DNA of 64,000 nucleotides, from assembly GCF_016703145.1 (NCBI RefSeq), contig NZ_JADJCO010000003.1, forward strand, positions 682,001 to 746,000. The letters are read 5' to 3'. The position numbers and the translations under genes are program-made. Positions 9,064 to 17,633 of the stretch are shown here, piece after piece. This DNA comes from Ottowia sp. Lineage in GTDB: Bacteria > Pseudomonadota > Gammaproteobacteria > Burkholderiales > Burkholderiaceae_C. Every line of letters begins with the position of its first letter. Position 1 is the first letter of the stretch. The notes beneath the pieces are model-generated. The model ran no database searches and had not been told where the DNA came from. It worked only from the letters and a program-made list of their open reading frames with translations.

Positions 9064-9600
9064 TCAGGCGCCAGGCCTGCGTCGGCGCCGGGCGAGCAGG
9101 CCAACACCGGCGGCGAGCAGAACCAGCGCGGGCACGCCGAGCGCCGGCACCGGGGCCGGGGCCGGCGGGGTGCCGCGAATGGTCAGCGTGTACGGCCCCG
9201 TCGATGATCCGAAACCGTCGGCGCGGAACACGTAGCTGCCGGTGACCGGGGCGACGAATATCACGCGCGAACTTTCGAAGGCATCGCAATCGACGCCAAG
9301 CGGATTGTCGTCGGTGCCAAAGCCGTCGTCGTCGTAGACATCGGCGTTGGCGATGTCGCTGGCGTCGCTGCCCGGAAAGAACACGGACAGGATCGGATCG
9401 AGCGGCCGTGAGACGCCATCCAGGTCGCAGACGAGGGTGCTGGTGACACTGGTACCCGCCGTTATCGGAACGGTGTACAGGTCATACTGGGGATCGCTGG
9501 CGATATTGCCGGAGTGGGTCTCGACGAAGGACGTCTGGGCGAGGGTGATGCCTGGCAGCGCCAAGCAGAGAAACGCGAACAGGCGAACGATCATGGGCAT
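9064..9600 (-). CDS. Small secreted protein with IPTL-like C-terminal sorting signal
   Basis: A 178-residue protein with a Sec signal peptide (IVRLFAFLCLALPGITLAQ) and an acidic beta-rich body (residues 22-145; DVYDDDGFGTDDNPLGVDCD suggests metal binding). The C-terminus has a Pro/Ala linker, VPALGVPALVLLAAGVGLL and a final Arg run, the three-part layout of PEP/IPTL-type exosortase sorting tails. The body resembles the beta-sandwich of bacterial pre-peptidase C-terminal domains (GSYVFRADGFGSSTGPYTLTI). Start ATG 9600 has GAGGT about seven bases upstream. Exact function unknown; surface location is inferred from the tail. Confidence 0.75.
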   Translation of the reverse strand: MPMIVRLFAFLCLALPGITLAQTSFVETHSGNIASDPQYDLYTVPITAGTSVTSTLVCDLDGVSRPLDPILSVFFPGSDASDIANADVYDDDGFGTDDNPLGVDCDAFESSRVIFVAPVTGSYVFRADGFGSSTGPYTLTIRGTPPAPAPVPALGVPALVLLAAGVGLLARRRRRPGA

Positions 9601-9676
9601 GAGGGCGACCTCTTTCGGCAGGATGCGCAAAGACACGGAGGGCGAGAATTCGTGCCATGTCAGCAACATAGCCTCG

Positions 9677-9695
9677 CTTGATGCATTGTATCAAG
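9677..9695. promoter_or_regulatory. Inverted repeat CTTGAT-N7-ATCAAG in the 9601-10028 gap
   Basis: A perfect 6+6 inverted repeat about 80 bases upstream of the sorting-signal gene start at 9600. It could be an operator for that gene. The rest of the 428-base gap holds no convincing gene. Confidence 0.35.
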
Positions 9696-9875
9696 GGAGT
9701 CACAAATGATGCAATACCGAACGCACCGGCCGGCCACGGGCGGTGCTCCCCTGCTGGAGGCCGCCATGACCGCGCACGGCGCACCCGTTGCTTGACGTCG
9801 GCAGCCACAGCGAAGCGGGCAAGCACGGGGTTTTAGGGGTCATATCGAACTTCAGAGCCCACCCGGTAAGCGTCA

Positions 9876-9915
9876 GCAGCTATTAAATATGTAGCAATCG
9901 GCGAAGCCCCGCAGC
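9876..9915 (+). repeat. Possible degenerate family A repeat, copy 3
   Basis: Only the hairpin part is recognisable (AGCTATTAAATATGTAGC, then AATCGGCGAAG). It lies directly before the yajC promoter. Confidence 0.35.
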
Positions 9916-9919
9916 TTAC

Positions 9920-9925
9920 TACAAT
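9920..9925 (+). promoter_or_regulatory. Candidate -10 box (TACAAT) for yajC-secDF
   Basis: TACAAT about 100 bases upstream of the yajC start. No strong -35 is visible at the right distance. Confidence 0.35.
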
Positions 9926-10028
9926 ACGCGGTTGCCTCGCGTGCCCGCTGATCGCGGGCGCGCCTTCCCGCCCGGGCGCCCGCCGCGTGCCGCGTGCCTG
10001 CCGCCATCCCTTCCTCAGGAGTCCCGTC

Positions 10029-10361
10029 GTGTTCATCTCCAACGCTTTCGCCCAGACCGCCCCGGCCGCCGCCGCGGGCGGCGATATCTCCTCCTCGATC
10101 ATGGGCATGCTGCCGCTGGTGCTGATGTTCGTGGTGCTGTACTTCATCATGATCCGCCCGCAGATGAGAAAGCAGAAGCAGCACCGCACCATGATCGACG
10201 CCCTGGCCAAGGGCGACGAGATCGTCACCGCCGGCGGCCTGCTGGGCCGGGTGACCGCGCTGTCCGAGGGCCAACTGGGCCTGCAGATCGCGCCCGGCGT
10301 CGAGGTGCAGGTGCAGCGCAGCGCCGTGGCGCAGGTGCTGCCCAAGGGAACCATCAAGTAA
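10029..10361 (+). CDS. yajC: Preprotein translocase subunit YajC
   Basis: A 110-residue single-pass inner-membrane protein associated with SecDF in the Sec holotranslocon. The transmembrane helix is MLPLVLMFVVLYFIMIRPQM near residues 30-50, with the family signature IRPQMRKQKQH, followed by GDEIVTAGGLLGRV. The start is GTG 10029, chosen because AGGAG lies seven bases upstream; an ATG at 9987 would add 14 residues without a ribosome site. First gene of a yajC-secD-secF operon. In many relatives tgt precedes yajC; here an unrelated surface-protein gene does. Confidence 0.95.
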   Translation: MFISNAFAQTAPAAAAGGDISSSIMGMLPLVLMFVVLYFIMIRPQMRKQKQHRTMIDALAKGDEIVTAGGLLGRVTALSEGQLGLQIAPGVEVQVQRSAVAQVLPKGTIK

Positions 10362-10452
10362 GCCGGCGACTCGCACCGGCACCGCGCGCCCTGCCGTCCT
10401 CCGCGCCGGCCCGTCCCCGGGCCGGCGTCCGCCTCCGATCCCGCACCTCCCC

Positions 10453-12342
10453 ATGAACCGCTACCCGCTCTGGAAGTACGCGATCATCCTCATCACGCTG
10501 GTGGTGGGACTGATGTACACCCTGCCCAATTTCTTCGGCGAGGCGCCGGCGGTGCAGGTGTCCGCCGGCAAGGTGACCACCCGGGTCGATGCGGGCACCC
10601 TGTCGCGGGTGGAGGAGGCGCTGCGGGCCGCCGGCGTGACGCCCACCCAGCTCGGCCTGGAGGCCGGCTCGGTGCGGGCGCGCTTCGACACCACCGACAT
10701 CCAGCTCAAGGCCAAGGACGCGGTCGAGCGGGCGCTCAACCCCGATCCGGCCGAGCCGGGCTACATCGTGGCGCTGAACCTCGTGTCGCGCTCGCCCGCC
10801 TGGCTGACCGCGCTGCACGCCAAGCCCATGTACCTGGGGCTGGACCTGCGCGGTGGCGTGCACTTCCTGCTGCAGGTGGACATGCGCGCGGCGCTGACCA
10901 AGAACCTGGACACGCAGGTGGGCGACCTGCGCGTCGCGCTGCGCGACAAGAACGTGCGCCACGGCGGCATTGCCCGCGAGGGACAGGCCATCGAGATCCG
11001 CGCCGGCGACCCGGCCACGCTGGAGGCGGCACGCGGCGTCGTCGCCGACAAGTTCGCCGACCTGCAGGTCAATCCCGGCCAGAGCGCCGGCGATCGCCTG
11101 GTGCTGACCTTCAAGCCCGAGGCGCTGCGCCGCGTGCAGGACAACGCCGTCAAGCAGAACATCACCACCCTGCACAACCGCGTCAACGAGCTGGGCGTGG
11201 CCGAGCCGGTGATCCAGCAGCAGGGCGCCGACCGCGTGGTCGTGCAACTGCCCGGCGTGCAGGACACGGCCAAGGCCAAGGACATCCTGGGCCGCACCGC
11301 CACGCTGGAGATGCGTCTGGTCGACGAGAGCGCCGAGGGCCGCGCCGCCGAGATGAGCGGCGGCACGGTGCCTTTCGGCTCCGAGAAATTCCTGTTGCGC
11401 GACGGCTCGCCGGTCATCGTCAAGCGCCAGGTCATCCTGACCGGCGACAGCCTGACCGACGCGCAGCCCGGCTTCGACCAGCAGACCCAGCAGCCCAAGG
11501 TGGACCTGACCGTGGACAGCAAGGGCGGCCGCATCATGCGCGACACGAGCCGCGAGAACTTGAAGAAGCGGATGGCCATCATCCTGTTCGAGAAGGGCAA
11601 GGGCGAGGCGCTGACCGCCCCCGTGATCCAGGCCGAGTTGGGCACGCGCTTCCAGATTTCCGGCTCCATGACGGTGAACGAGGCCAACGACCTGGCGCTG
11701 CTGCTGCGCGCCGGCTCGCTGGCGGCGCCGATGGAGATCATCGAGGAGCGCACCATCGGCCCCAGCCTGGGCGCCGAGAACATCGACAAGGGTTTCCACA
11801 GCGTGATGTGGGGCTTCCTGGTCATCGCGGCGTTCATGTGCCTGTACTACATGCTGTTCGGCGTGTTCTCCGCCATCGCGCTGACCTTCAACCTGCTGAT
11901 GCTGGTGGCCATCCTGTCGATGCTGCAGGCCACGCTGACCCTGCCGGGCATGGCGGCGGTGGCACTGACGCTGGGCATGGCCATCGACGCCAACGTGCTG
12001 ATCAACGAGCGCATCCGCGAGGAGCTGCGCGGCGGTGCTTCGCCGCAAGCCGCCATCCATGCCGGCTTCGACCGCGCGTGGGCGACCATCCTGGACTCCA
12101 ACGTCACCTCGCTGATCGCCGGCCTGGCGCTGCTGGCCTTCGGCTCGGGGCCGGTGCGCGGCTTCGCGGTGGTGCACTGCATCGGCATCCTGACCTCGAT
12201 GTTCTCGGCCGTGTTCTTCGCCCGCGGCATCGTCAACTTCTGGTACGGACGCCAGAAGAAACTCAAGTCGGTGTCGATCGGCACCGTGTGGAAGCCGGAG
12301 GCCGGGAAGGCCCTGGCGCCCGACGCCGGCCGCGTGCGCTGA
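10453..12342 (+). CDS. secD: Protein translocase subunit SecD
   Basis: A 629-residue RND-type membrane protein that uses the proton gradient with SecF to pull secreted proteins out of SecYEG. The first transmembrane helix is YAIILITLVVGLMYTLPN. The P1 periplasmic region contains LGLDLRGGVHFLLQVD (family motif GLDLRGG) near residue 130 and INERIREELRGGASPQAAI lies in the fourth helix region. The C-terminal half carries five further helices. Length is usual for betaproteobacteria. It lies 91 bases after yajC and 16 bases before secF, clearly one operon. Confidence 0.96.
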   Translation: MNRYPLWKYAIILITLVVGLMYTLPNFFGEAPAVQVSAGKVTTRVDAGTLSRVEEALRAAGVTPTQLGLEAGSVRARFDTTDIQLKAKDAVERALNPDPAEPGYIVALNLVSRSPAWLTALHAKPMYLGLDLRGGVHFLLQVDMRAALTKNLDTQVGDLRVALRDKNVRHGGIAREGQAIEIRAGDPATLEAARGVVADKFADLQVNPGQSAGDRLVLTFKPEALRRVQDNAVKQNITTLHNRVNELGVAEPVIQQQGADRVVVQLPGVQDTAKAKDILGRTATLEMRLVDESAEGRAAEMSGGTVPFGSEKFLLRDGSPVIVKRQVILTGDSLTDAQPGFDQQTQQPKVDLTVDSKGGRIMRDTSRENLKKRMAIILFEKGKGEALTAPVIQAELGTRFQISGSMTVNEANDLALLLRAGSLAAPMEIIEERTIGPSLGAENIDKGFHSVMWGFLVIAAFMCLYYMLFGVFSAIALTFNLLMLVAILSMLQATLTLPGMAAVALTLGMAIDANVLINERIREELRGGASPQAAIHAGFDRAWATILDSNVTSLIAGLALLAFGSGPVRGFAVVHCIGILTSMFSAVFFARGIVNFWYGRQKKLKSVSIGTVWKPEAGKALAPDAGRVR

Positions 12343-12358
12343 AAGGGAGCATCCAAAG

Positions 12359-13312
12359 ATGGAATTCTTCAAGATCCGGCGCGACATCCCGTTCATGCGG
12401 CACGCGCTGATTCTCAATGTCGTGTCGTTCCTGACTTTCGCGCTGGCGGTGTTCTTCCTCGTCACGCGCGGCCTGCACCTGTCGGTGGAGTTCACCGGTG
12501 GTACGGTGATGGAGGTGGCCTACAGCCAGCCGGCCGACCTCGGCAAGGTGCGCGGCACCATCGCATCGCTGGGCTACAGCGACGTGCAGGTGCAGAACTT
12601 CGGCACCTCGCGCGACGTGATGATCCGCCTGCCGGTGCAGAAGGGGCAGACCTCGGCCCAGCAGAGCGAGCGCGTGCTGCAGGCGCTCAAGACGGCCAGC
12701 GCGGACGTGGCACTGCGCCGCACCGAGTTCGTCGGCCCGCAGGTCGGGCAGGAACTGGCCGTCGACGGGCTGAAGGCCCTGGCCTTCGTCATCATCGGCA
12801 TCATGATCTACCTGTCGATGCGCTTCGAGTGGAAGTACGCCGTCGCCGGCATCATCGCCAACCTGCACGACGTGGTGATCATCCTGGGCTTCTTCGCCTT
12901 CTTCCAGTGGGAGTTCTCGCTCTCCGTGCTGGCGGCGGTGCTGGCGGTGCTGGGCTATTCGGTGAACGAGTCGGTGGTGATCTTCGACCGGATCCGCGAG
13001 AACTTCCGGCGCTACCGCAAGATGAGCACGGTGGAGATCATCAACAACGCCATCACCGCCAACATCAGCCGCACCATCATCACCCACGGCTCGACGCAGA
13101 TCATGGTGGTGTCGATGCTGCTGTTCGGCGGCGAGACGCTGCACTACTTCGCCATGGCGTTGACCATCGGCATCCTGTTCGGCATCTACTCCTCCGTGTT
13201 CGTGGCCGCCGCCATCGCGATGTGGCTGGGCGTCAAGCGCGAGGATCTGGTCAAGCCCAGCCGCAGGGAAGAGGGCGACCCGAACGATCCCAACGCTGGC
13301 GCGATGGTGTAG
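12359..13312 (+). CDS. secF: Protein translocase subunit SecF
   Basis: A 317-residue partner of SecD with six predicted helices. The N-terminal helix is followed by the family block VEFTGGTVMEV. The signature GYSVNESVVIFDRIRENFR is near residue 200, and NANISRTIIT-like residues (NAITANISRTIITHGSTQ) follow. AAAGGGAG lies about ten bases upstream of ATG 12359. Last gene of the yajC-secDF operon; the next gene (smg) is convergent. Confidence 0.96.
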   Translation: MEFFKIRRDIPFMRHALILNVVSFLTFALAVFFLVTRGLHLSVEFTGGTVMEVAYSQPADLGKVRGTIASLGYSDVQVQNFGTSRDVMIRLPVQKGQTSAQQSERVLQALKTASADVALRRTEFVGPQVGQELAVDGLKALAFVIIGIMIYLSMRFEWKYAVAGIIANLHDVVIILGFFAFFQWEFSLSVLAAVLAVLGYSVNESVVIFDRIRENFRRYRKMSTVEIINNAITANISRTIITHGSTQIMVVSMLLFGGETLHYFAMALTIGILFGIYSSVFVAAAIAMWLGVKREDLVKPSRREEGDPNDPNAGAMV

Positions 13313-13372
13313 GTGGGCGCGGTCCGGCAGGGAGGGGTGCGCGCCGAGCCGGGGCGGCGGCCGCGGTAGCCG

Positions 13373-13876
13373 TCAGTGGGCCACGCGGCGGCCCGCGTCG
13401 TCGCACAGCTCGTCCAGCACCAGCAGGTCCGGGCTGGCGCCCACGCGCCAGTAGACCATCATGATGAGGATCTTCAGGTCGTCCAGCGCCAGCGGCGGCT
13501 CGGGCACGACCAGGGCACGGTCGATCACCAGCTCGCGCAGCCCGGCCGGCAGCGCGCCCGCGTCTTCCAGGAAGCGCAGGCAGGCGATGCCGTGCGGGCC
13601 CAGGTGCTCCAGTTCCGCCGGGCGGTACACGCGCAGGCTGTTCGGCGCGGCGGGCCAGGCGGGGAACTGTTCGGGTGCCAGGTGCGGAGGGCCGACGACC
13701 GGCTCCAGGCGCACGCCGTGGGCCGCTTTGTGCAGGCCGTCCAGCCAGGTGAGCGCCTGCTGGATCTCCTCGCGGCCGAAGCCGGCGCTGCCGAGCCGGT
13801 GGGCCAACTGCTCCCGGCCGGGGCAGTGGTCACCGCCCCAATAGTTCTCGTAGACATACACGAGCACTTCATACAT
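13373..13876 (-). CDS. smg: Smg family protein (DUF494)
   Basis: A 167-residue cytoplasmic protein of the Smg/DUF494 family, unknown in mechanism and typically encoded beside dprA. The family-typical N-terminus is MYEVLVYVYENYW, which sets the start at 13876; an in-frame ATG at 13894 would add six residues and neither has a clear ribosome site. The C-terminal half contains ELVIDRALVVPEPPLALDDLKILIMMVYWRVG, the most conserved family block. It follows dprA on the minus strand after about 53 bases, so LysM protein-dprA-smg probably form one operon. Confidence 0.88.
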   Translation of the reverse strand: MYEVLVYVYENYWGGDHCPGREQLAHRLGSAGFGREEIQQALTWLDGLHKAAHGVRLEPVVGPPHLAPEQFPAWPAAPNSLRVYRPAELEHLGPHGIACLRFLEDAGALPAGLRELVIDRALVVPEPPLALDDLKILIMMVYWRVGASPDLLVLDELCDDAGRRVAH

Positions 13877-13929
13877 GGGGTCAATATAGCGCATGCCGAT
13901 GGCGGAGCGCTCCCTTGTCAGCGCGCCAG

Positions 13930-15156
13930 TCAGGCCCGTCCCAGCCGTTGGAACAGCCCGCCCGGCAGGCGGCCAACATGGCCGTCCAGCTCCAGCTCCA
14001 GCAGCCGGGCCTGCAGCGTGGCCGTGTCCAGGCCGGTGCGGGCCATCAGCGCGTCCAGCCCCACGGGATCGGCGCCCAGGGCCTCCAGCAAGGCGGTTTG
14101 GGGACCGTCTGGGGGCTCAGCCGGCGTCGGGTAAGCGCTTTCAGCTATTGATTCAGGAGCGACCTTTGCTGGCCAACGCAGCTCTTCCAGCACGTCCTGC
14201 GCCGTTTCCACCAGCTTGGCGCCCTGGCGGATGAGCTGGTGGCAGCCGCGCGATTGCGGGTTGTGGATGGAGCCAGGGATGGCGAACACCTCCTTGCCCT
14301 GCTCGGCCGCCAGCCGCGCGGTGATGAGCGAGCCGGACTGCGGCGCCGCCTCGACCACCAGCGTGCCCTGAGCCAGCCCGGCGATCAGGCGGTTGCGCTT
14401 GGGGAAGTTGGCCGGCAGCGGCGGCGTGCCCAGCGGGTATTCGCTGACGATCAGGCCGTGGCGCGCGATGCGGTGCGCCAGTTCGCGGTGCTGGCGCGGA
14501 TACACCCGGTCGATGCCGGTGCCGATCACGGCGATGGTGGCCAGCCGCCGCGGCGGCGCGGCTTCATCGACGGCCTGCAGCGCGCCCTCGTGCGCGGCGC
14601 CGTCCACGCCCAGCGCCAGGCCGGAGACGATGCTCAGCCCCGTGGCGCCCAGGGCCTGCGCGAACTGCTGCGCGTTCTGCCGTCCTTGCGGCGTGGGGCT
14701 GCGGCTGCCGACCAGGGCCAGCGCCCGGGCCGGCCAACCGTTCGCTTCATGATTGATAGCTGTCAGCGCAATATTGGTGCTGGCTTGAGGCCGATTTGAT
14801 TCGGAATCGATGAGCTGTACCTGTCCCAGCAGGTACAGCATCAGCGGCGGATCCTCGATGGCCAGCAGGCTGGCTGGGTAGGCGCTGTCGCCCAGGGTGG
14901 CGATGCGGCGCGCCAGTCCGCCTTCGGCCGCCGCCAGCCAGTCGCCGGTGGCCTGCAGCAGCGCCGGCAGGCCCTCGGGCTCCCGCGCCAGGGCGTCGGC
15001 CTGGGCGGAGGTGACCACCTGGCGCAGCGCGGCGCCGCCTTGCTGGAAGATGGCCTGCGGCAACCCGAAGGCCGCCAGCAGGCGCCGCGCCGTGTCGTTG
15101 CCGACGCCCGGCGTCAGGGTCAGCCGCAGCCAGGCGGCCAGTTCATCGCGTTCCAT
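13930..15156 (-). CDS. dprA: DNA-processing protein DprA (with in-frame repeat insertion)
   Basis: A 408-residue DprA/Smf protein that loads RecA on incoming single-stranded DNA during natural transformation. A helical N-terminal domain (TPGVGNDTARRLL) is followed by a Rossmann core: GSRSPTPQG, GLSIVSGLALGVDGAAHEGAL, AVIGTGIDRVYPRQH, FPKRNRLIAGLAQGTLVVEA, SGSLITARLAAEQGKEVFAIPG. A winged-helix C-terminus ends at residue 408. Unusually, about 25 extra residues (DSESNRPQASTNIALTAI and following) sit between YLLGQ and ALALVGSR; they are encoded by a family A repeat read in frame. Probably still functional because all core motifs are intact. Confidence 0.93.
   Translation of the reverse strand: MERDELAAWLRLTLTPGVGNDTARRLLAAFGLPQAIFQQGGAALRQVVTSAQADALAREPEGLPALLQATGDWLAAAEGGLARRIATLGDSAYPASLLAIEDPPLMLYLLGQVQLIDSESNRPQASTNIALTAINHEANGWPARALALVGSRSPTPQGRQNAQQFAQALGATGLSIVSGLALGVDGAAHEGALQAVDEAAPPRRLATIAVIGTGIDRVYPRQHRELAHRIARHGLIVSEYPLGTPPLPANFPKRNRLIAGLAQGTLVVEAAPQSGSLITARLAAEQGKEVFAIPGSIHNPQSRGCHQLIRQGAKLVETAQDVLEELRWPAKVAPESIAESAYPTPAEPPDGPQTALLEALGADPVGLDALMARTGLDTATLQARLLELELDGHVGRLPGGLFQRLGRA
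14134..14174 (-). repeat. Possible partial family A repeat inside dprA
   Basis: AGCGCTTTCAGCTATTGAT and a TTTGCTGGCC segment resemble repeat pieces. They encode a linker (PAKVAPESIAESAYP) before the winged-helix domain. The match is weak. Confidence 0.35.
14749..14808 (+). repeat. Family A repeat, copy 4, inside the dprA coding region
   Basis: A near-complete copy: GATAGCTGTCAGCGCAATAT, then GGTGCTGGC, GAGGCC and TTTGATTCGGAATC. It lies antisense to dprA and is translated through without a stop. Confidence 0.8.
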
Positions 15157-15178
15157 GGCTTGCGGCGCCTCCAGCCCC

Positions 15179-16438
15179 TCAGCGTGGGCTCACCAGCTTG
15201 TCGCCCACCTGGACGGGATTGGTGATTTCCATCACCAGCACGTAGGACACGCGGTCGAAGGGCCGGAACACCATGGCCAGGCCGTTGCGCTCGTCGGGGA
15301 GCTTGATCAGCTCGCGCTTCTCGCCGGTCTTGTCTAGCAAGCGCGGGCCGGTGGACAGCAGCGCCAGCACGTGGCCGCTCTGGACGCCGTCGCGCAGCCC
15401 CTTGTTGATGACCACCACCTGGTTCTGGCCGGCGTAGCGCACCGAGTTGCCATGCACCGAGACCACGCGCGCGTCCACCGGCTGCTCGGGCGCGTGGGGC
15501 ACGTAGCCGCGGTACTCGCGCGGCGGCTCGGGCAGCAGGCGGTCGCCGGCGCGCACCTCTTCCTTGCTGCCGACGATGTCGACCGTGGCGGGCACGGGCA
15601 GGCGCCTGAGCGTCCCCTCGCCGGCGGCTGGCAGGCGCGGCGGGGTGAAGCGCTGGTCCACCACCTCTTCCGACTCGCTCTCGCCGCGCGCCAACGAGGC
15701 CTGGCCGACGTACTGACCCTCGTAGCCCAGGATGTCGCCGCTCACCGGGTCCTTCAGCGCCTTGGCGGTGCGGAACACGCGGAAATCGGTCGGCCGCCCT
15801 GGCCCGGACAGCAGCGGCGCATCGGCCGGGCCGCGCGCGTAGGCGCGGTCGCCCTTGACCGCCAGCACGCGGTCCTGGTTGCCCAGGGCCACGATGCGCG
15901 GGGCGCGCTGGAAGGTGTCGTCGTCCACCACCAGTGGCTCGGTCAGGAAGGGCTCGATCAGGTGCGGCTGCAGCGTCGGCAGCGGGCCGGCGCCCAGTAC
16001 CTCGGCGCGGTTGCGCGGCGACACGCGCACGGTGTCGACCGGCTGCCCCTCCACCGCGCGGCGCGCGCGCAGGAAGACGCGACCGCCCACGCGCTCCAGG
16101 TAGAGCTGCTGGCCGGGGTAGATCAGGTGCGGGTTGCGGATGTCCCGCAGGTTCATGCCCCACAGCTCGGGCCAGCGCCAGGGCGAGCGCAGGAACCGGC
16201 CCGAGATGCCCCACAGGGTGTCGCCGCGGCGCACGGTGTAGCCGTCGGGCGCGTCGGGTGCCAGGGCCGACAGCGGCACGCCGGCTTCGGCCACCTGCTG
16301 CGCGGTGGCGTGTTGCTCGGCCGTGACGGGGCTGTGGACGCCCTGCTGCGCCTGCGCGGGCAGGCTGGCCAGGGCGGCGGCCAGCAGGCGGAGGGGCAGG
16401 ACCAGGGTGCGCGCGGCACCAGGAAAAAACCGTTTCAT
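15179..16438 (-). CDS. LysM peptidoglycan-binding domain protein, exported
   Basis: A 419-residue protein with a signal peptide ending at ASLPAQAQQG (about residue 31) and a LysM domain near residues 60-110 (YTVRRGDTLWGISGRFLRSPWRWPELW, then NPHLIYPGQQLYL). The remainder is beta-rich, lacks recognisable catalytic motifs and is typical of the large LysM proteins encoded upstream of dprA in betaproteobacteria. I chose ATG 16438 because it starts the signal peptide; an ATG at 16471 adds 11 residues. It is divergent from def and probably heads the LysM-dprA-smg operon (22-base gap to dprA). The role is inferred to be cell-wall binding. Confidence 0.85.
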   Translation of the reverse strand: MKRFFPGAARTLVLPLRLLAAALASLPAQAQQGVHSPVTAEQHATAQQVAEAGVPLSALAPDAPDGYTVRRGDTLWGISGRFLRSPWRWPELWGMNLRDIRNPHLIYPGQQLYLERVGGRVFLRARRAVEGQPVDTVRVSPRNRAEVLGAGPLPTLQPHLIEPFLTEPLVVDDDTFQRAPRIVALGNQDRVLAVKGDRAYARGPADAPLLSGPGRPTDFRVFRTAKALKDPVSGDILGYEGQYVGQASLARGESESEEVVDQRFTPPRLPAAGEGTLRRLPVPATVDIVGSKEEVRAGDRLLPEPPREYRGYVPHAPEQPVDARVVSVHGNSVRYAGQNQVVVINKGLRDGVQSGHVLALLSTGPRLLDKTGEKRELIKLPDERNGLAMVFRPFDRVSYVLVMEITNPVQVGDKLVSPR

Positions 16439-16581
16439 TGTTTTGCTGCGTGGCGTCGGCGTCCTTGACAAAGCACGGGTATTCTGCTTTCAAGTCCTTG
16501 ATCCGGCAACGCTATTGGCCCCGGCTGGCCACGCCGCCAGCGAAAAATGGCGAAAATAGCCACATCTTTCCAACGTTGCCC

Positions 16582-17112
16582 ATGGCCTTGCTTCCCATTC
16601 TTCGCTATCCCGATCCGCGCCTGCACAAGGTGGCCCAGCCCGTGCGGGTGGTGGACGAGCGCATCCGCGCGCTGGCGGCCGACATGCTGCAGACCATGCG
16701 CCAGGCCGAGGGCATCGGCCTGGCCGCCACGCAGGTGGACGTGCACGAGCGCGTGATCGTGATCGACGTGTCCGAGAAGCGCGACGCGCCGATGGTGCTG
16801 GTCAACCCCGAGCTGCTGTGGACCAGCGATGAGCGCGTCAAGGGCGACGAGGGCTGCCTGTCGGTGCCCGGCATCTACGACGGCGTGGAGCGCGCCGCCC
16901 AGGTGCGCGTGCGCGCGCTCGACGAGCACGGCCAGGCGCGCGAGATCGCCGCCGACGGCCTGCTGGCCGTGTGCATCCAGCACGAGATGGACCACCTGAT
17001 GGGCAAGGTGTTCGTCGAGTACCTTTCGCCGCTCAAGCGCGGCCGCATCAAGACCAAGCTGCTCAAGGCCGAGCGCCAGGACGTGCAGGAACGCGAGCGG
17101 GAGCGCGCCTAG
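16582..17112 (+). CDS. def: Peptide deformylase
   Basis: A 176-residue iron/zinc enzyme that removes the N-formyl group from nascent proteins. All three family motifs are present: GIGLAATQV near residue 47, EGCLSVPG near 92 and QHEMDHLMGK near 134. I chose ATG 16582 because the conserved MALLPILRYPDPRL begins there; a longer reading frame from 16438 adds unrelated residues. It is followed without gap by a lipoprotein gene (stop TAG overlaps GTG) and then fmt, the usual deformylase-transformylase pair. Confidence 0.96.
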   Translation: MALLPILRYPDPRLHKVAQPVRVVDERIRALAADMLQTMRQAEGIGLAATQVDVHERVIVIDVSEKRDAPMVLVNPELLWTSDERVKGDEGCLSVPGIYDGVERAAQVRVRALDEHGQAREIAADGLLAVCIQHEMDHLMGKVFVEYLSPLKRGRIKTKLLKAERQDVQERERERA

Positions 17113-17609
17113 TGGTCCGGACCGTCCTGGCCACCCTTGCCGGCGCCCTCGTCCTGGCTGGCTGCGCCTTCGTCAACCCCGAGCGCATCGCCCCCGGCAC
17201 GCCCGCGGCCGAGGTGCGGCAGCAACTGGGCACGCCCACCGCGCGCTACTCCGCCGCCGCCAGCGCGGGCGAGCGGTTGCAGTACTCGACGCAGCCGGCC
17301 GGCCAGAGCGTCGTCAACATCGACCTCGACGCCCAGGGGCGCGTGGCGCGCGCCGAGCAGGCGCTGAACGAGGGGCTGTTCCCCCGGCGCATCCAGCCCG
17401 GCCGCTGGACGCGCGAGGACGTGCTGCGCGAGTACGGCAGGCCCGCGCAGGTCATCGCCGTGCACAGCTTCGACGGCGTGATCTGGGTCTGGCGCTACCT
17501 CGACGGCCCCTACCCGCGCCTGCTCTACATCGACATCGACCGCGCCGGCGTCGTGCAGCGCTATTCCAGCGGCGACGAGTACCCGCCCGATCCACCCGAC
17601 GGGCGCTGA
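17112..17609 (+). CDS. BamE-like outer-membrane lipoprotein
   Basis: A 165-residue protein starting at GTG 17112, which overlaps the def stop. The signal peptide ends in the lipobox LVLAGC near residue 18. Two repeats of the SmpA/OmlA (BamE) type follow: PGTPAAEVRQQLGTPTARYS near residues 27-46 and PGRWTREDVLREYGRPAQVI near 97-116. BamE assists beta-barrel assembly; whether this paralogue does is unknown. It is translationally coupled between def and fmt. Confidence 0.8.
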   Translation: MVRTVLATLAGALVLAGCAFVNPERIAPGTPAAEVRQQLGTPTARYSAAASAGERLQYSTQPAGQSVVNIDLDAQGRVARAEQALNEGLFPRRIQPGRWTREDVLREYGRPAQVIAVHSFDGVIWVWRYLDGPYPRLLYIDIDRAGVVQRYSSGDEYPPDPPDGR

Positions 17610-17633
17610 CGCGCTCTTCTTCCTGTGTCCGCC

